Shown: piece after piece, positions 22,031 through 33,369 of the stretch | Layout: each line of letters starts with the position of its first letter | Position numbering within the stretch: position 1 is the first letter of the stretch | Assembly (NCBI GenBank): GCA_033816765.1 | Contig: CM066292.1 | Span: forward strand, 1,860,001-1,924,000 | Direction of reading: 5' to 3' | From: Nothopassalora personata | Lineage: Eukaryota > Ascomycota > Dothideomycetes > Mycosphaerellales > Mycosphaerellaceae | DNA length: 64,000 nt | Program-made: the position numbers and the translations under genes | Notes under the pieces: generated by a model | Seen by the model: the letters and a program-made list of their open reading frames with translations, nothing else | What the model was told of the DNA's origin: nothing | The model's database searches: none

Positions 22031-24316
22031 ATGCCTAACAGATTATCGAAACTATTCTCATCTTCGAACAAGGAGAAGGAGGCTCTTGCCGAAGCAGAAC
22101 GCAAGAATTCATCGTCGTCAGCTTCATCGCCACCTCCAGAGTACCCGCAGAACCCGCCAGACTACGACCGCGAAAATGCCATCAACCCACCTGACATGGC
22201 GGCTGGCTTCAAAAATCTTGCAATATCTGACGCCACCCAAGATGGTCTCCCCAGCAATGAAGAATACATCGCCCATCTGAAAGTTCTGGAGTGCTTCTAT
22301 CGACTCAAGCAGACGATTGGTTCCAAAAATGGGCTATTCGGGCTTAGAGACACCTTCGTCACAAAATTTGTCACCACACAGGACGAGAGGAGCGCAGAGC
22401 TGCTTGCAAAATTGGCCGAGAAACGATGGGCAATCTATGTTCAGCGTGCTGTTGACCGCTTCGAGACATGGTGGGCTGCTGTCACACCTCAAGCACAAAT
22501 GCCTTCCCGCAGCCAACTGGAGACCGCCGGTCGCAGAGGCTGGCTGGTTAACCCAAGCTACATGAAGGGCGAGAAGATTCGGCTTAACAGACACAATCTA
22601 CCGCCCGCGGATGTGCTCATGGTGTGGCATGCTTATATGCTCAACCCAAGAGCATATCTTGAGGACTGCATCCGATATGGCAGGATGCCACTCTGGCACA
22701 CGTCCATGCCTTGGGAAGCAGTGGCTGCCGCCATCAATTCGGAAACATTCGCATACGAAGCTGGCTCACAAGCTGAGGCTTCGTGGACGAGCTTGACTCG
22801 CCGGCCGTGGGACAATATTGCAGACTCTGCACGGAAGCTTCTCATTTGTCCAAACTGTGATAGCCAGCTCTCAGTCCAATGGACAACATGTCACGTATAC
22901 GGTGCATTTGAGGATGACGACATGACTACTGAGCATATAGCGGACGACATTGACAGCATGCTTTCAGCCGGCGATGGATTTTGTGACAAGAATTTTGACG
23001 AGCGCTGCCCAAAATGCAGGTCACTTGTTGACCATGACAAGCTGGAAGTCGGAAAGTTCTGCAAAGATGTCAGAGGACTACTGAACCACGACATTAGCAT
23101 GGCGGGCACAATTGTTGGCTCAGACGGGCTGCCATACGTTGCTTTCGGCAAACGCAGCATCGAGATAGACGCCATCAACAAAGCACCGAACGAGCTTCTC
23201 AAGCACGGTCTGGGAACAGAGATCGTCAACGCCGATTGTACCGACATCGAAGACATCCGCAGACTCATCGAACACGCCATTGAAGACAAATCTTACATTC
23301 GCAAAGCACGCGGCAGTCTTTCCTCCCAGATGGTTCGTTCGGAGCGCATCGCCATCCGTAAGATGATGTCCCGATATTGGGATAATTCCAGCCCCTTCGC
23401 ACTTGACCTTCTGGGAGCCGTAATTCGACAAGGCACCTTCGTCGAAAAGATGCACAACATCGATTGGTTGCACAGTCCAGCTCTCGGCAATACCATGCAA
23501 CGCCTTCGAACCAAGTATCGCTATTTCATCAAGATCATCGCCGAGAATCCATCACGCATGGCTGTTCCGACCCTGGACGTTGACCTCGCGTGGCACACGC
23601 ACCAACTCCGTCCGTACAAGTACATGGAATACACTGTGAGCCTCACTAAGACTTTCGTCGACCACGACGACAAAGTAGCAGAGACCAAGCTCAACGACTC
23701 CTTCGCCCGGACGAGTAAGACGTACCAGAAAATGACCGGACAACCCTACGCACAATGTACTTGCTGGTACTGCGAAGCCGTCCGCGAGTCTCACACATCC
23801 TCTGCATCACGCCTGTTCTCGACCTCAGCCGCTTCAGCAAACGACAAATTCCACGATGCCGACCAAGATCCAGCGAAGAGTGTCCACATCTCCGCCCATA
23901 ACGCTGTGCGGCCGACGGACGATGCAAAGTATGACTTGGACTCAAAGAAGAAGGCAGAAGCATTGGAGAAAGCGTATCAGAAAGCATGTGATCGCGCAGT
24001 CAAGAAGGGCAAAGCACCACCAAAACGCAACGACTACTACTATAGTGATGCGTGGGGATATCCAGTCTACATCCCGGCATACTCACCATATGTTGGCTTC
24101 GTACCGTACGCGCCGATGTACTACCCTGTGACGCCAGAATGTATGGCTGTGGGGGCGGGCTCAGCGGGAAACTGCTGTGCTGGTACCTGCGGTGGCGGCG
24201 TGGCTGCAGGATCGTGTGGCGGTTCGGGAGGATGCGCAGGAGGGGCTGCGGGCGGATGTGGGAGTTCTAGCGGAGGCGGAGGCGGTGGTTGCGGAGGAGG
24301 GGGAGGTGGTTGCTAG
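22031..24316 (+). CDS. DUF1399 glycine-rich domain-containing protein
   Basis: A single exon of 761 aa. It belongs to the GRDP-like family, defined by repeated motifs such as DVLMVWHAYMLNP and LDVDLAWHTHQLRP. Plant members affect stress and auxin responses; the fungal role is unknown. The N-terminus is Ser-rich and disordered. A middle region carries Cys pairs (CPNC, CPKC, CTCWYC) that could bind zinc. The C-terminus is Tyr/Pro-rich, then ends in a Gly/Cys run (about 65 residues, many GGxCGG units) reminiscent of metal-binding or secreted glycine-rich tails. No signal peptide is seen, so a cytosolic location is likely. The start ATG at 22031 begins the only long frame. Confidence 0.85.
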   Translation: MPNRLSKLFSSSNKEKEALAEAERKNSSSSASSPPPEYPQNPPDYDRENAINPPDMAAGFKNLAISDATQDGLPSNEEYIAHLKVLECFYRLKQTIGSKNGLFGLRDTFVTKFVTTQDERSAELLAKLAEKRWAIYVQRAVDRFETWWAAVTPQAQMPSRSQLETAGRRGWLVNPSYMKGEKIRLNRHNLPPADVLMVWHAYMLNPRAYLEDCIRYGRMPLWHTSMPWEAVAAAINSETFAYEAGSQAEASWTSLTRRPWDNIADSARKLLICPNCDSQLSVQWTTCHVYGAFEDDDMTTEHIADDIDSMLSAGDGFCDKNFDERCPKCRSLVDHDKLEVGKFCKDVRGLLNHDISMAGTIVGSDGLPYVAFGKRSIEIDAINKAPNELLKHGLGTEIVNADCTDIEDIRRLIEHAIEDKSYIRKARGSLSSQMVRSERIAIRKMMSRYWDNSSPFALDLLGAVIRQGTFVEKMHNIDWLHSPALGNTMQRLRTKYRYFIKIIAENPSRMAVPTLDVDLAWHTHQLRPYKYMEYTVSLTKTFVDHDDKVAETKLNDSFARTSKTYQKMTGQPYAQCTCWYCEAVRESHTSSASRLFSTSAASANDKFHDADQDPAKSVHISAHNAVRPTDDAKYDLDSKKKAEALEKAYQKACDRAVKKGKAPPKRNDYYYSDAWGYPVYIPAYSPYVGFVPYAPMYYPVTPECMAVGAGSAGNCCAGTCGGGVAAGSCGGSGGCAGGAAGGCGSSSGGGGGGCGGGGGGC

Positions 24317-24732
24317 GAGCAGCAGCCTTGATGGTGCTGAGTGATGAGGTTGTGAGAGAAATTTGATACCCTATATTACCCTATGTTACCTGCTGTATAC
24401 AGTAGACAGGTTTGATGCTCATATACTGTACAGTATACATGCTGACAGGGATGTGACGGTCCGCTTCGAGGCTCATCCGCGGGCCGTCATTCCTGGTACA
24501 GTAGGCTGGTCCGTCATTAGGCGGCGGTGCTCCACCTGATGAAGTCCTCCCGCTGTACATTAACGAGCGTTCTGTGTAGCGACGACTGACTGGCAGCGTG
24601 GTCCGATGAGTTCGCACTGCCGTCACGCGCGTGCCACAGTATCCCTCCCAGGACGTCACATGCAGCGGCCGAAAGCGGCGACTCGCTTCACAGCAGCTGC
24701 ATAGGATGCCTGACCCTCGGCGGCTGTCGTCT
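24317..24732. other. Intergenic with a 16-bp perfect palindrome
   Basis: This contains a perfect palindrome at 24422-24437 (TATACTGT/ACAGTATA) beside the related GTATAC sequence around 24395, downstream of the DUF1399 gene. It may form a hairpin in the 3' UTR. A 126-codon minus frame (24381-24761) shows no similarity. Confidence 0.45.
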
Positions 24733-26362
24733 ATGCGAGTGCGTACCATACTCACCATCACGTTCGTGCATCAACTCAGGTCAGCTGACTGAACGATCAC
24801 GCAGTTGGGCCAGCACGACTATCCTCCCGCCTCCGAACCGTCTACATCCACCCCACGAACACGCCGCAGTCGTCTACACAACGCCCTTCGAGCCACAGCT
24901 GATATGGCTGCCAACGACTTAGCCGAGATGGGCGCCAATACCAGTCCACACTCTGCCAGGCGAGGCTTCTTAGGTCCCCTGCAGCGAAGGCGGCAACGAT
25001 CCCCAGCTACAGAGTCGAGAGACACGGGCAGCAGTGAAGACACCAGGAGACGCAGACCCAAGCGGAGAAAGCTGGGCACTGATCTCGCTGGGACCCCGCA
25101 AAAGCCTATCAAATACGGTCATTATGGTCAGGTAGAGCCTGGCAAGCTGAAGCTCCAAGTCATAAGCTGCGATGGCGGCGAGCATAGAGATCCACGACAT
25201 CCCAGCACGTCCCTTGGTCCTGACAACTTGCTTCGACATGATAAGAGCGTGTACTGCTCGGACAGGCCCAGCAGCGGCATTGTCTTACGGCACGCGGATG
25301 ATACGCCATTCTGCTTGGAAAAGCTACACATTGTTGGTCCTGAGCATGGCTTCACTGCGCCGTACTTCTCTCCGCCGCTGCGTGTATGATGTGCCATGAC
25401 TAACGTTTCGCAGAGTCCGAGAAGGCCTCGTGTATGTTGCAATGTCGCTCAATGATCTCTCAAAGTATATGGATCCGCCACATCATGCCAGATTACATGG
25501 CATACATTCCCCTCCGTATCGACAGCGGAGAAGCTTCCGGGCATCACCTGAACGCATCACGCTGTCTGATGCTTTGAGAGATCCTGAAGTCAGCTCTGCA
25601 TTTGATGCTCGCCAGCGTGATCAACAGGAATATGCCAATCGTGCCGATGCTCTTCATGACACCTCAGAGGAGCCCTACTATGGCGATGACTTTGGCTTCG
25701 GTAGGCAGGATCCTGAAGCGCACTGCGAGCTACCATCTTCCAGCGAGATGGCGGATGTCATCGTATCTGCGGACGGCGGTCTGCCAGTGACAATACTGTC
25801 TGATGACGAAGCTGGACCGGAAGAGAGCTCATCCCAAGAAGTCCTCGACTTTCGGCTACAGCGCCTACGAAACATGCGGCGGCGCTTCGATGACGCTTTT
25901 GAGCGTGAGCGACAGGAAGTCGACCGCACAAACCCCTACTTCGCAGATCGCGAACGTGACCGCGAAAGAGACGGCGAGTGGCGCCTTCGTCATCTTGATG
26001 CTATGATGGCACGGTCACGCATGGCCGACTCGCCACAAAGAGAGGAGACTCCGGATGAACGAGAACGAAATGATCGATATTTCTTCCAAGGGTCACCTGA
26101 ATCATCATCTTACTACCACCCTACGGAGCGACATGACGGGTTGGACTACTACAACGATGGCCTCCACGATCCGAACGTGACGCGCGCTCGTTTCCACATC
26201 AAACGAGGGAAATACAAAGTCACCATCAAGTTCGATCCACCAGTCTCGGGAAGGTTCCTCCTGCTGAAGCTGTGGGCAAACAGGAGCAATGTGGATGTGC
26301 AGAGCGTGGTAGCTAAGGGCTTCGGCGGGTCGAGATTCTTCCCAGCTGTCGAATACCGATGA
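24733..26362 (+). CDS. Conserved hypothetical protein, disordered with beta-rich C-terminus
   Basis: I do not recognise a named family. The proposed exons are 24733-24738 (ATG plus one codon), 24805-25361 and 25414-26362, giving 503 aa. The first exon is tentative. Without it, the first ATG is at 24904 and the product is 470 aa. Intron 2 (52 nt) is well supported: it restores FTAPVREGLVYVAM across the junction and removes a stop at 25387. The N-terminus is Arg/Ser-rich with a basic RRRRPKRRK stretch, a possible nuclear signal. The middle is acidic with long charged helices (about 25840-26020). The last 65 residues look like a compact beta-rich domain (VTIKFDPPVSGRFLLLKLW, ending in GGSRFFPAVEYR). 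That end is the most conserved-looking part and may mediate binding. Confidence 0.65.
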
Positions 26363-26733
26363 CATGTGCGCACGGGTAATGAAACCTACGCAGCGGTTCT
26401 CATGGCAGATGAATATCAAATGTACTGTTATTGGACACCGAGAACACGGCATGCTCAGCTACCCACATTCCGACCGGCAACACTGTCGCGTTTCTGACTC
26501 GACGAAATAGCTCCCAGCCTCTCAAGCAAGACTTTGAGCATTAACGTCCAGTAGAAGTGCAACTCGGGTTTGACTTTTGTGGTCTTTCCTAGGCCCTGGT
26601 CCGTACAGCTGTTGCGCGGGTGACACTCGGACGGAGCCAGCGAGGGAGTTCATCGACAGCCAAGGCATGAGAGTGAACGGTCTTCGTTAGCGCCGAATCT
26701 CTTGGTTGATTCAGAAGCTCAGGCTTTGGCAAC
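26363..26733. other. Intergenic, 371 bp
   Basis: Nothing beyond the flanking 3' UTR and a presumed promoter for the F-box-like frame is seen. Confidence 0.4.
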
Positions 26734-27252
26734 ATGAGGCCTTCTTCTTCACCTTGCAGACATCTAGCCACGTTTGCAGCATCAGTCTCGCTCGAACATC
26801 ACATCTATATAACCAGCATAAATCCACAATCTAACGCCACAACTCGAGTGTTCGCCATTCCAGAGCTTCTCGAACTCATCCTGCTCGGTCTGGCAGATGC
26901 CACCACTGCCATCGATGAAGGTCATCCCCTCGAGCCCATCGCCACACTATGCCGCGTTCAAAGAACGAGCACCGCCTCCCGCGCAACAATCCTCGGCTCT
27001 CCCGGCATCAAAATTCTGATGCAGGACGCCGCACCCAGCTCCTCTGACCACCGCCTCGATCTAGCCCTCGAATGGCCCTTCAAGACGAAATTCGGTCTTG
27101 CTGTCGATTTGAAGTACTTCGCCGACGATTCACAGAATCCCTATGCTAAGAGCAGCTTCAAAACTTTACCTCCCGGAATCCCTTCAGCACGTAGCGGCAG
27201 CAACTTGATCCACCAACGAACCACCGCCTTCAACACCTTCAAAACCCGTTGA
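26734..27252 (+). CDS. F-box-like protein, possibly truncated
   Basis: A 172-aa frame whose middle contains VFAIPELLELILLGL, the start of the degenerate F-box seen in expanded Dothideomycete F-box families (SCF ubiquitin-ligase adaptors). Residues 1-40 look unlike coding sequence and include a TATA-like TATATAA at 26805-26811, so the true start may lie elsewhere. Related family proteins continue past a 'TF' segment. Here the frame stops at 27250-27252, and a second open frame (27268-27486, +) follows in another phase. The gene may therefore be truncated or frame-damaged. Function is inferred from the F-box motif alone. Confidence 0.45.
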   Translation: MRPSSSPCRHLATFAASVSLEHHIYITSINPQSNATTRVFAIPELLELILLGLADATTAIDEGHPLEPIATLCRVQRTSTASRATILGSPGIKILMQDAAPSSSDHRLDLALEWPFKTKFGLAVDLKYFADDSQNPYAKSSFKTLPPGIPSARSGSNLIHQRTTAFNTFKTR

Positions 27253-27489
27253 GCGGCTGCGGAAGCATTGTGGCGAAACGTCCCGATCTGGAATCATATC
27301 CCGCGTCCAGGAATACCGGGCGAGACGAAGTTCGTGCGGGTGCACATGGCGAGCAACTATAAGACCAAGGGCAAGCGGACGAAGCAGTGTAGAAAGGGAG
27401 AGGTCAAGACTAAGGAGGTCTCGATGGATGAGACTCTGAAGAGCAATTCTCGCGATGGACCTTCGTCGGGCGAGATGTTGAGTTGAGTC

Positions 27490-28730
27490 TTGCAGACTGC
27501 TGGATGTTGCCATGGAGCGGCACGAATTGGCGGAGGTTGAGAGGAGGTGGTCTCATGGGTACTAAAGGTTGGACGTTCTAAGAAACGACGAGTAGCGATC
27601 CTTTAAAAGTAATGCTATATAAGTGAAACGCTGGAACTTACTCCTCGGCGAGGGCGACTTCGATAGATAAAAGTTATAAGCTGGGCGAGCTGTTCAAGTC
27701 TTATAGCCTTCAAGCATTACGTTCGATTGAGACAGGTCCCTGGACGAGGTAGTAATGAACATTTATATAGGTAAAAAGACCGGTGCCTTAAGATTCCAAA
27801 AAATTCTCTCGCCGTAATAGTATGCCATCAACAAAGACCGGATCTTTCCACGTCCCTCAGATCTTCAAGAGTACGAGGCATCATACACCGATCTGTTCGT
27901 GCAAGCACGCGGTCATCATAACTGCAGCTCTCGTCTCGTCACTGTGCTAGCTAGAACACACTATACCATATTCGCGAAGCAAAGCCACCCTTCGCCAGGG
28001 GACTGTTCGTGAGAGTGCCAAAGACAGGCTCAACCGGTTATGTTATCGTCCTGATCAGCGTCTTTCCACGATACTTGTGTTACATACCGGTCTTTGAAAA
28101 CCTTGGCTAGGAGCTAGCTTCGGGATGGTCGTCGAGAGCTCTGCGAGGATTGGGTACACGACGAATGCGGAGATGTGCGAAATAGACTCGAGACACCAGG
28201 CATGCGAATGGCGAACGGGCTGAGGAGGAGGAAATTTCGATGAAGAGAAGAGGGGCAGTATGTATACCTTGGCCGGTTGTCCGTACATTGTGCTTCGCCA
28301 TTTCACCGCATAATCCATTGATTACATACATCTTACCCTACGTATGTATACTTTGCCGTCGTACATTCTTCAACAGCGGTAAGCCCCAATATGGTTAGCC
28401 CAATGTATCACGTCCCTCACCCTCTCATGAACCTTGATAGCTTGACCACTTACAAAGTAGGGTTCTCGTCTTATCCTGCATCTCACTCACGGAGCCGCGG
28501 CGCAATGGTTGACGGCTCTGCCACACGTGAGTAGTTTGCATTTGGGATAGCAGAGGCGATTGTCTTGAATCAATCGTTTTTCTTTTCAACTACTTTATAG
28601 TGCATATATAGCACTGCAGCGTGCTGGTTGTGAGCAGAAGATCTGCGTTCGATTCGCAACGCGACCAATGCACATTCTTTCGCATCAGGGGAGTCGCATC
28701 GAGATGCCAGCGTGATAGTATCATACCTAC
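27490..28730. other. Gene-poor 1.2-kb spacer
   Basis: A moderately AT-rich region with no supported gene. It holds a short stem-loop (28491-28519) and a B-box-like sequence near 28650 that do not add up to a tRNA. Confidence 0.45.
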
Positions 28731-30151
28731 CTATTTGGCTGCCAGACCACTCTTCGTACCCACGATACTGACGACATCCTCGTCTGCCACCAAATGCGAA
28801 AGGCCGACTCTCTGCGGAACATGTCTAGCACTCGCTCCCCACACCAATGCATACTTAAAGCTTTCCTTGATCGACCTATGGATGGCGTCGCAAACATCCT
28901 CGATCGTGCTGTTGTTGCGAACGATCAGTGCCTCGCTGAAGTCGGGGTCAATGCCTTTCCGCTTGGTGTAGATGCGAATGAGTCGCAGCTCCTCCCAACA
29001 TCTGTCGACCACATCCGTAATGCCCAGATCCAGCTCACAGCTCATGATCTCGGTATTTGGCTCACGAGCGAGCTTATCTAGATGCTCGAGACCGATCGCG
29101 TCGACCTTGTTGTAGACGTACAGGCACTTGATGTATGTGCGGTGGTCCTTCATAATGACATCGATGAACTGATCGACAGTAGCTAGGGCATGTCAGCTTG
29201 GCATGTAAATGACTCGTAGATCGCTATACCATTTTCATCTCGTACGAGCACGTCTGCGTTGAGGATCTTGTAGTCCTTGAGAATTGTGTAGAGCAACTTC
29301 TCGTCCAGGTTCTTCGACGGGGTTGCGAACGTCACTTTCACACCACCTGCCTTCTTTGCCTTGATTGTGATATTCGGAGGTTCTTCGTTGAGCCTAATGC
29401 CTACAGCGTTTAGTTCAGCCTCGAGTAGTGCTCTCTGCTCGGCTCGCTTTGTAGCATCTAGTACCATGAGAATCATGTCGCTCGTCTAGGAATAAGTCAG
29501 CACTGCCGCAGCCAAGCCGGCTCAGAGTCGTTACCTTCGCCGCTGAAATGACCTGTCGACCTCTTCCTTTGCCTTCTGATGCACCTTCGATGATACCAGG
29601 GAGATCCAGGACCTGGATCTCTGCGCCGCCGTACTCCAGTACACCTGGAATGGCCGTAAGGGTTGTGAAGGAGTATGCGGCCACCTCGGACTTCGTCTTC
29701 GTGACCTTTGAAAGGAATGTGGACTTTCCAACTGACGGAAAGCCGACTAATGCGATTCGTGCATCGCCAGACTTTGAGACATCAAAACCAGTGCCACCTC
29801 CACCAGCGGCTGTCGTAGGCTCAAGGAGTTGAGCGCGTAGTCGAGCGAGCTTTCTATGGGCTGTCAGATGGAAAGTTGAACACAACTGCATAGTGTAGAC
29901 TCACCCTTTCAGCAGTCCTAAATGGTAGTCTGGGAATGCTTAGCAAGTTCCGCGGCTTCCACAAGTAGGCAACATACTGGTGGCCTTATTCTCTTGAAGC
30001 GGTCAGCGATATGTAGGCTCATCGAGGAGAGGCGTATGTACTCTGCGTCCTGCTCATCTCATCTTCGATCCTGGCTGGTCGTTAGTTGTGGACGACAGTT
30101 GCCGCAAGGAAGGACTTCATACTCTTTGATCTTGTCCGTGATATTGACCAT
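28731..30151 (-). CDS. RBG1: DRG1/Rbg1-type developmentally regulated GTPase
   Basis: An OBG-HflX/DRG-family GTPase that binds ribosomes with a DFRP/Tma46-type partner and aids translation elongation. Seven exons: 30123-30151, 30042-30070, 29978-29992, 29905-29929, 29535-29853, 29230-29485 and 28731-29182, giving 374 aa (family about 367). Six introns are 47-52 nt. The start [15 protein letters not shown] is diagnostic. G1 is [10 protein letters not shown]3 is DLPG, the G4-like motif is NKVD, and a C-terminal TGS domain ends near DEDVVSIV. Exon 3 is a 15-nt microexon (about five residues, including NKAT); exons 1, 2 and 4 are only 25-29 nt. The junctions restore the known family sequence in phase, which is the main support. 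Confidence 0.92.
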
Positions 30152-30501
30152 CTTGACGATTCGTGCTCATCAATAAGTGAGCCTCGGTATCGACTCAGGA
30201 GTTTCCTCGTGGACTTATTAGCAATCTGAGAATGAAGTGGTGATCGTATTTGGCCTTTGAGTACGAATGCGGCATGAGAAAGCTTCTCGGTTGTTCGGTT
30301 TTCCGGACCGAGCCGGCGTATGAGCAGGGATCGGGTGCTGACATCACCATGCAGTTATCATTCAGAGTGGCGACAATATCTCTGCTCAGGCTTCCGACGT
30401 CTTCTGCTGCCGAAGAACAACAAACCATGATGCTTCAGCCTATAATCAACAGCAACGTCGTCTTCGCCACACGACCATAACACCGATCCGACGTCCAAGA
30501 A
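30152..30501. promoter_or_regulatory. Divergent DRG1/acyltransferase promoter region
   Basis: A 350-bp spacer between divergent genes. Only short frames are present. No specific motif can be named. Confidence 0.4.
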
Positions 30502-32151
30502 ATGGTGCTTCCACCAGGACTCAAAACAGCCCGAGAGGTCAGGTTCTACTATGAACAAATCGTTTACCCGACTCTGATCGCATCGGGCAGCTACCAGCCT
30601 TTCATCTATCCTTGGGCAATCGCCGGCTTCCTCATGGTTCTGGCCTATCTCCTCATCGACCACAGGAAATCTCCGGCACTGAAATCACTCCGCCTGCCGC
30701 TTTTTGGTGCACTATGCGCCTTCTCAGCTTGGTGCGTTCTCAATACAAGAGGACGAAGCTCAGCAGCGGCCTATGGCGTGGGACTTGTTTCGGGATGGGG
30801 TACTCTGTTCACAGCATCGATCATGCTCTTCAACGACTGTCAGACGGATTTCAGACGTATTGAGCGTGCAGATGCTGTAGTCCTTGCGAAACTCAATGCC
30901 TCGAGGCGCAAGGGTACCAATGTGAACGGATCACTTTCAAGCGGGACGATCGCGACAGCTGTCAGGGGGCCCACCAAGGAGGAGTTGGACCATGCAGACC
31001 AACTGGCGACGCAGTATGCTTCTTCTCGAACAGGCCCCCTATTCTGGCAGTCATATCCCGTGGGGCCATTTTCAGAACGTCTAGATTGGATGCTCGATTG
31101 CTTCAGCAACTTTCGAGGTGTAGGCTGGACTTTCCAGACTTATGGTGTACCTTCGCCACCGCTTTGGGTAGAGGCGGAACTGAGCAATACTGCTTCTGAG
31201 AAGGAAACAATAGGCCGGAACAGCACGATGACAATAAGCAAGACTGGCATTCGTCGGTACACCGATCGCAATGCGTTGCTGAAGGACGTCTTGATCCGTC
31301 TCGCGTTTGGTTTCGTTGCACTGGATGTGATCAAGACAATGATGCACCATGACGCTTACTTCTGGGGCTACATGGACGCTGCTTCCCCAAATTGGTTGCC
31401 AGCATACGTCCGAAGCTCATACGTCCTTGTCAAGTCATACCGACTGCTGGTCTCGCTGGCAGGTATTGCGGTCGCACTTCTCGAGATCTTTCGATTGGGG
31501 CCCTTATTCTTCTGTGGTATCTTTGGGCCAAAGGTGATCGGCATTCGCGGGGAGCCCTGGTTGAACCCCATGGACTTTTTCGGAAACTTCAGCGCAGTGC
31601 TTGACAACGGCATAGCTGGTTGGTGGGGTGTATGGTGGCATCAGATCTTTCGATTTGGGTTTGAAGCCCCAACAACTTCTCTCCTCAAGGTGCTCGGTGT
31701 GGACAAGAAGTCTCAATCAGGAAAGCTCATATCGATGTTCACTGCATTCGTGCTATCAGGATGCCTGCACGCATGCGGTAGTCATACACAGCTTGGCGAC
31801 ACGAGGCCATTTTGGGGCCCATTTCGATTCTTCTTACTGCAGCCACTCGGGATCCTGGCGGAGACGGCCATAGGAAGCCAGCTCAAGAAAGCCGGCATTA
31901 CAGATAGGTGGCCCAGGTCTTTAAAGCAGTTGAGCAATTTCCTGACCGTGTTCGCCTGGATGTACTTCACTGCACCTCTGCTCGTAGATGACTTCGCGAA
32001 AGGCGGAGTCTGGTTGTTTGAGCCCCTTGCTATAAGTCCGCTGCGTCTACTTGGCTTCGGAGCCAAGGATGACAACGGTTGGGACTTGTGGTATGGTCTT
32101 GTCTTCTGGCGACGGGGCAAGCATTGGGGGGATACAGGATTAGCTTTCTAG
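30502..32151 (+). CDS. Wax-synthase-like membrane acyltransferase
   Basis: A single exon of 549 aa. A polytopic membrane protein with about eight hydrophobic segments. It has the MBOAT/wax-synthase-domain signature: WGVWWHQIFRF, and SGCLHACG with the likely active His at residue 423. In fungi such proteins O-acylate sterols, terpenoids or meroterpenoids, or other alcohols, probably in the ER. No terpene cyclase, PKS or P450 lies nearby, so there is no evidence for a biosynthetic cluster and the substrate is unknown. The C-terminal half (FWGPFRFFLLQPLGILAE) is typical of the fungal subgroup. Confidence 0.78.
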   Translation: MVLPPGLKTAREVRFYYEQIVYPTLIASGSYQPFIYPWAIAGFLMVLAYLLIDHRKSPALKSLRLPLFGALCAFSAWCVLNTRGRSSAAAYGVGLVSGWGTLFTASIMLFNDCQTDFRRIERADAVVLAKLNASRRKGTNVNGSLSSGTIATAVRGPTKEELDHADQLATQYASSRTGPLFWQSYPVGPFSERLDWMLDCFSNFRGVGWTFQTYGVPSPPLWVEAELSNTASEKETIGRNSTMTISKTGIRRYTDRNALLKDVLIRLAFGFVALDVIKTMMHHDAYFWGYMDAASPNWLPAYVRSSYVLVKSYRLLVSLAGIAVALLEIFRLGPLFFCGIFGPKVIGIRGEPWLNPMDFFGNFSAVLDNGIAGWWGVWWHQIFRFGFEAPTTSLLKVLGVDKKSQSGKLISMFTAFVLSGCLHACGSHTQLGDTRPFWGPFRFFLLQPLGILAETAIGSQLKKAGITDRWPRSLKQLSNFLTVFAWMYFTAPLLVDDFAKGGVWLFEPLAISPLRLLGFGAKDDNGWDLWYGLVFWRRGKHWGDTGLAF

Positions 32152-32394
32152 ATGGTAGACCAACATTATATGGACATCATCATCCCTCGCTGCTGCGCGG
32201 TGTTCGCATCTGGAATCAGTAGCGTATATGAAAGAAATGAAGACTGGAAAGTTCGAATGCGCCAGAACGTTGTTTGCATTGTGCTTGTAACTAATCTTGC
32301 CAATCTGTAGATCAAAAAACAAGACCCACGCCAACTCCCAAAGGCCAGACCAACTGTGATGCACAACTCACCAATTTCCACCTGTCCTCAGAAC

Positions 32395-32960
32395 CTAGGC
32401 ATGATTCCAGAGTAAGCTACGGTGATCTGACACTCTCCGTAGATGGAGCGAAGAACGTCTCTGAGACCTCAGTAAAATGGCCCGAGTATCGTTGGTGGCT
32501 GAAATCACCTCAAGCGCATCCCACACACGGCTGTATACGAAGCCTAGACTCTCTACAAAGTCTCGCTTGTTGGAGAGATGATCCACTGTCCGATGCATCT
32601 CTTCAATCGCAGCTTTGGCGGCGCTCTTGAGTGCGTTCTCAGGGGTGTACTGGACCACTCGCACAGCGGCTTCGATCACTCGGAGGAGGTCGCTGTAGTT
32701 CCTGGTTTGCCGGTCCTTCGACTCTTCTTCCGGTCGCTCTTTCTCGGAGAGGGCGTCGTTACAGACTGGGCAATAGTTATGGTGAGCGGGCTTGATCCAG
32801 CTGATCACGCACTCTCGGCAGAAGATGTGTTTGCCGCGGCAGGGGAGCTGGACTGGCATGCTACGTCGGTCTTGACACAAATGGCGCATTGACCGTCATT
32901 TAGGAGCGTTTGAGTAGGGGCAACAAGGCATTCGAGAAATTTGCGGCGGGTCGTTGGCAT
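32395..32960 (-). pseudogene. RING-finger gene with frameshift (copy 1)
   Basis: This starts MPTTRRKFLE and reads the first RING cysteine pair (CAICVK). The rest of the RING (VQLPCRGKHIFCREC, ending CPVC) is in a different frame about 20-30 bases later, near 32840-32860. No intron of plausible length fits: the only GT...AG span is about 25 nt. So I call a frameshift, either real decay or a base error. The complete fold would be a C3HC4-type E3 ubiquitin-ligase domain followed by about 120 helical residues. Its neighbour at 33370-33780 is a further decayed relative. Confidence 0.55.
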
Positions 32961-33369
32961 CGTGAAGTGAGGATTTAGATCGTTGGGTCTGACCCTGATC
33001 TTTCCCTTCGGCCATGTGATTGAGATTGTTCGATGTTTGCTCAATCGATCTCTGGCGCAAGGGTTCTACATATGGTGACTCAGACCACGAGGCTATGGTG
33101 GGTACTAACATTGTTAGACACGCATCTGCATAAACTTGCTGACTTGAAAGAAGATGATTTGTGCCCAAAGGGCGTTGTATATTAAGCAAGCCGACAATGC
33201 ACTCACCCGGAAGTTAATACTTCCTAACGTGGCTGGATAAGTCTTGCTTGACTCTTGAGTACAAACGACCAGTTCGTGATCATAGTAGTACACAACAGTG
33301 ACCCGATTCAGTCTGCTAACAGCACACGAATATGTTTGGCTCATTCGTGGCTCGAATCTCGACACATTA

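Noticed and set aside
25362..25415. Alternative 34-nt intron 25382-25415 in the conserved hypothetical gene
   Set aside because: Too short for a fungal intron. The 52-nt alternative 25362-25413 keeps phase and gives a better junction.
28491..28660. tRNA-like pieces: GGCGCAATGGTT (A-box-like) and GTTCGATTC (B-box-like)
   Set aside because: They are about 150 bp apart. The acceptor and D stems do not pair, and the first piece is better explained as a simple hairpin (GGAGCCG with CGGCTCT).
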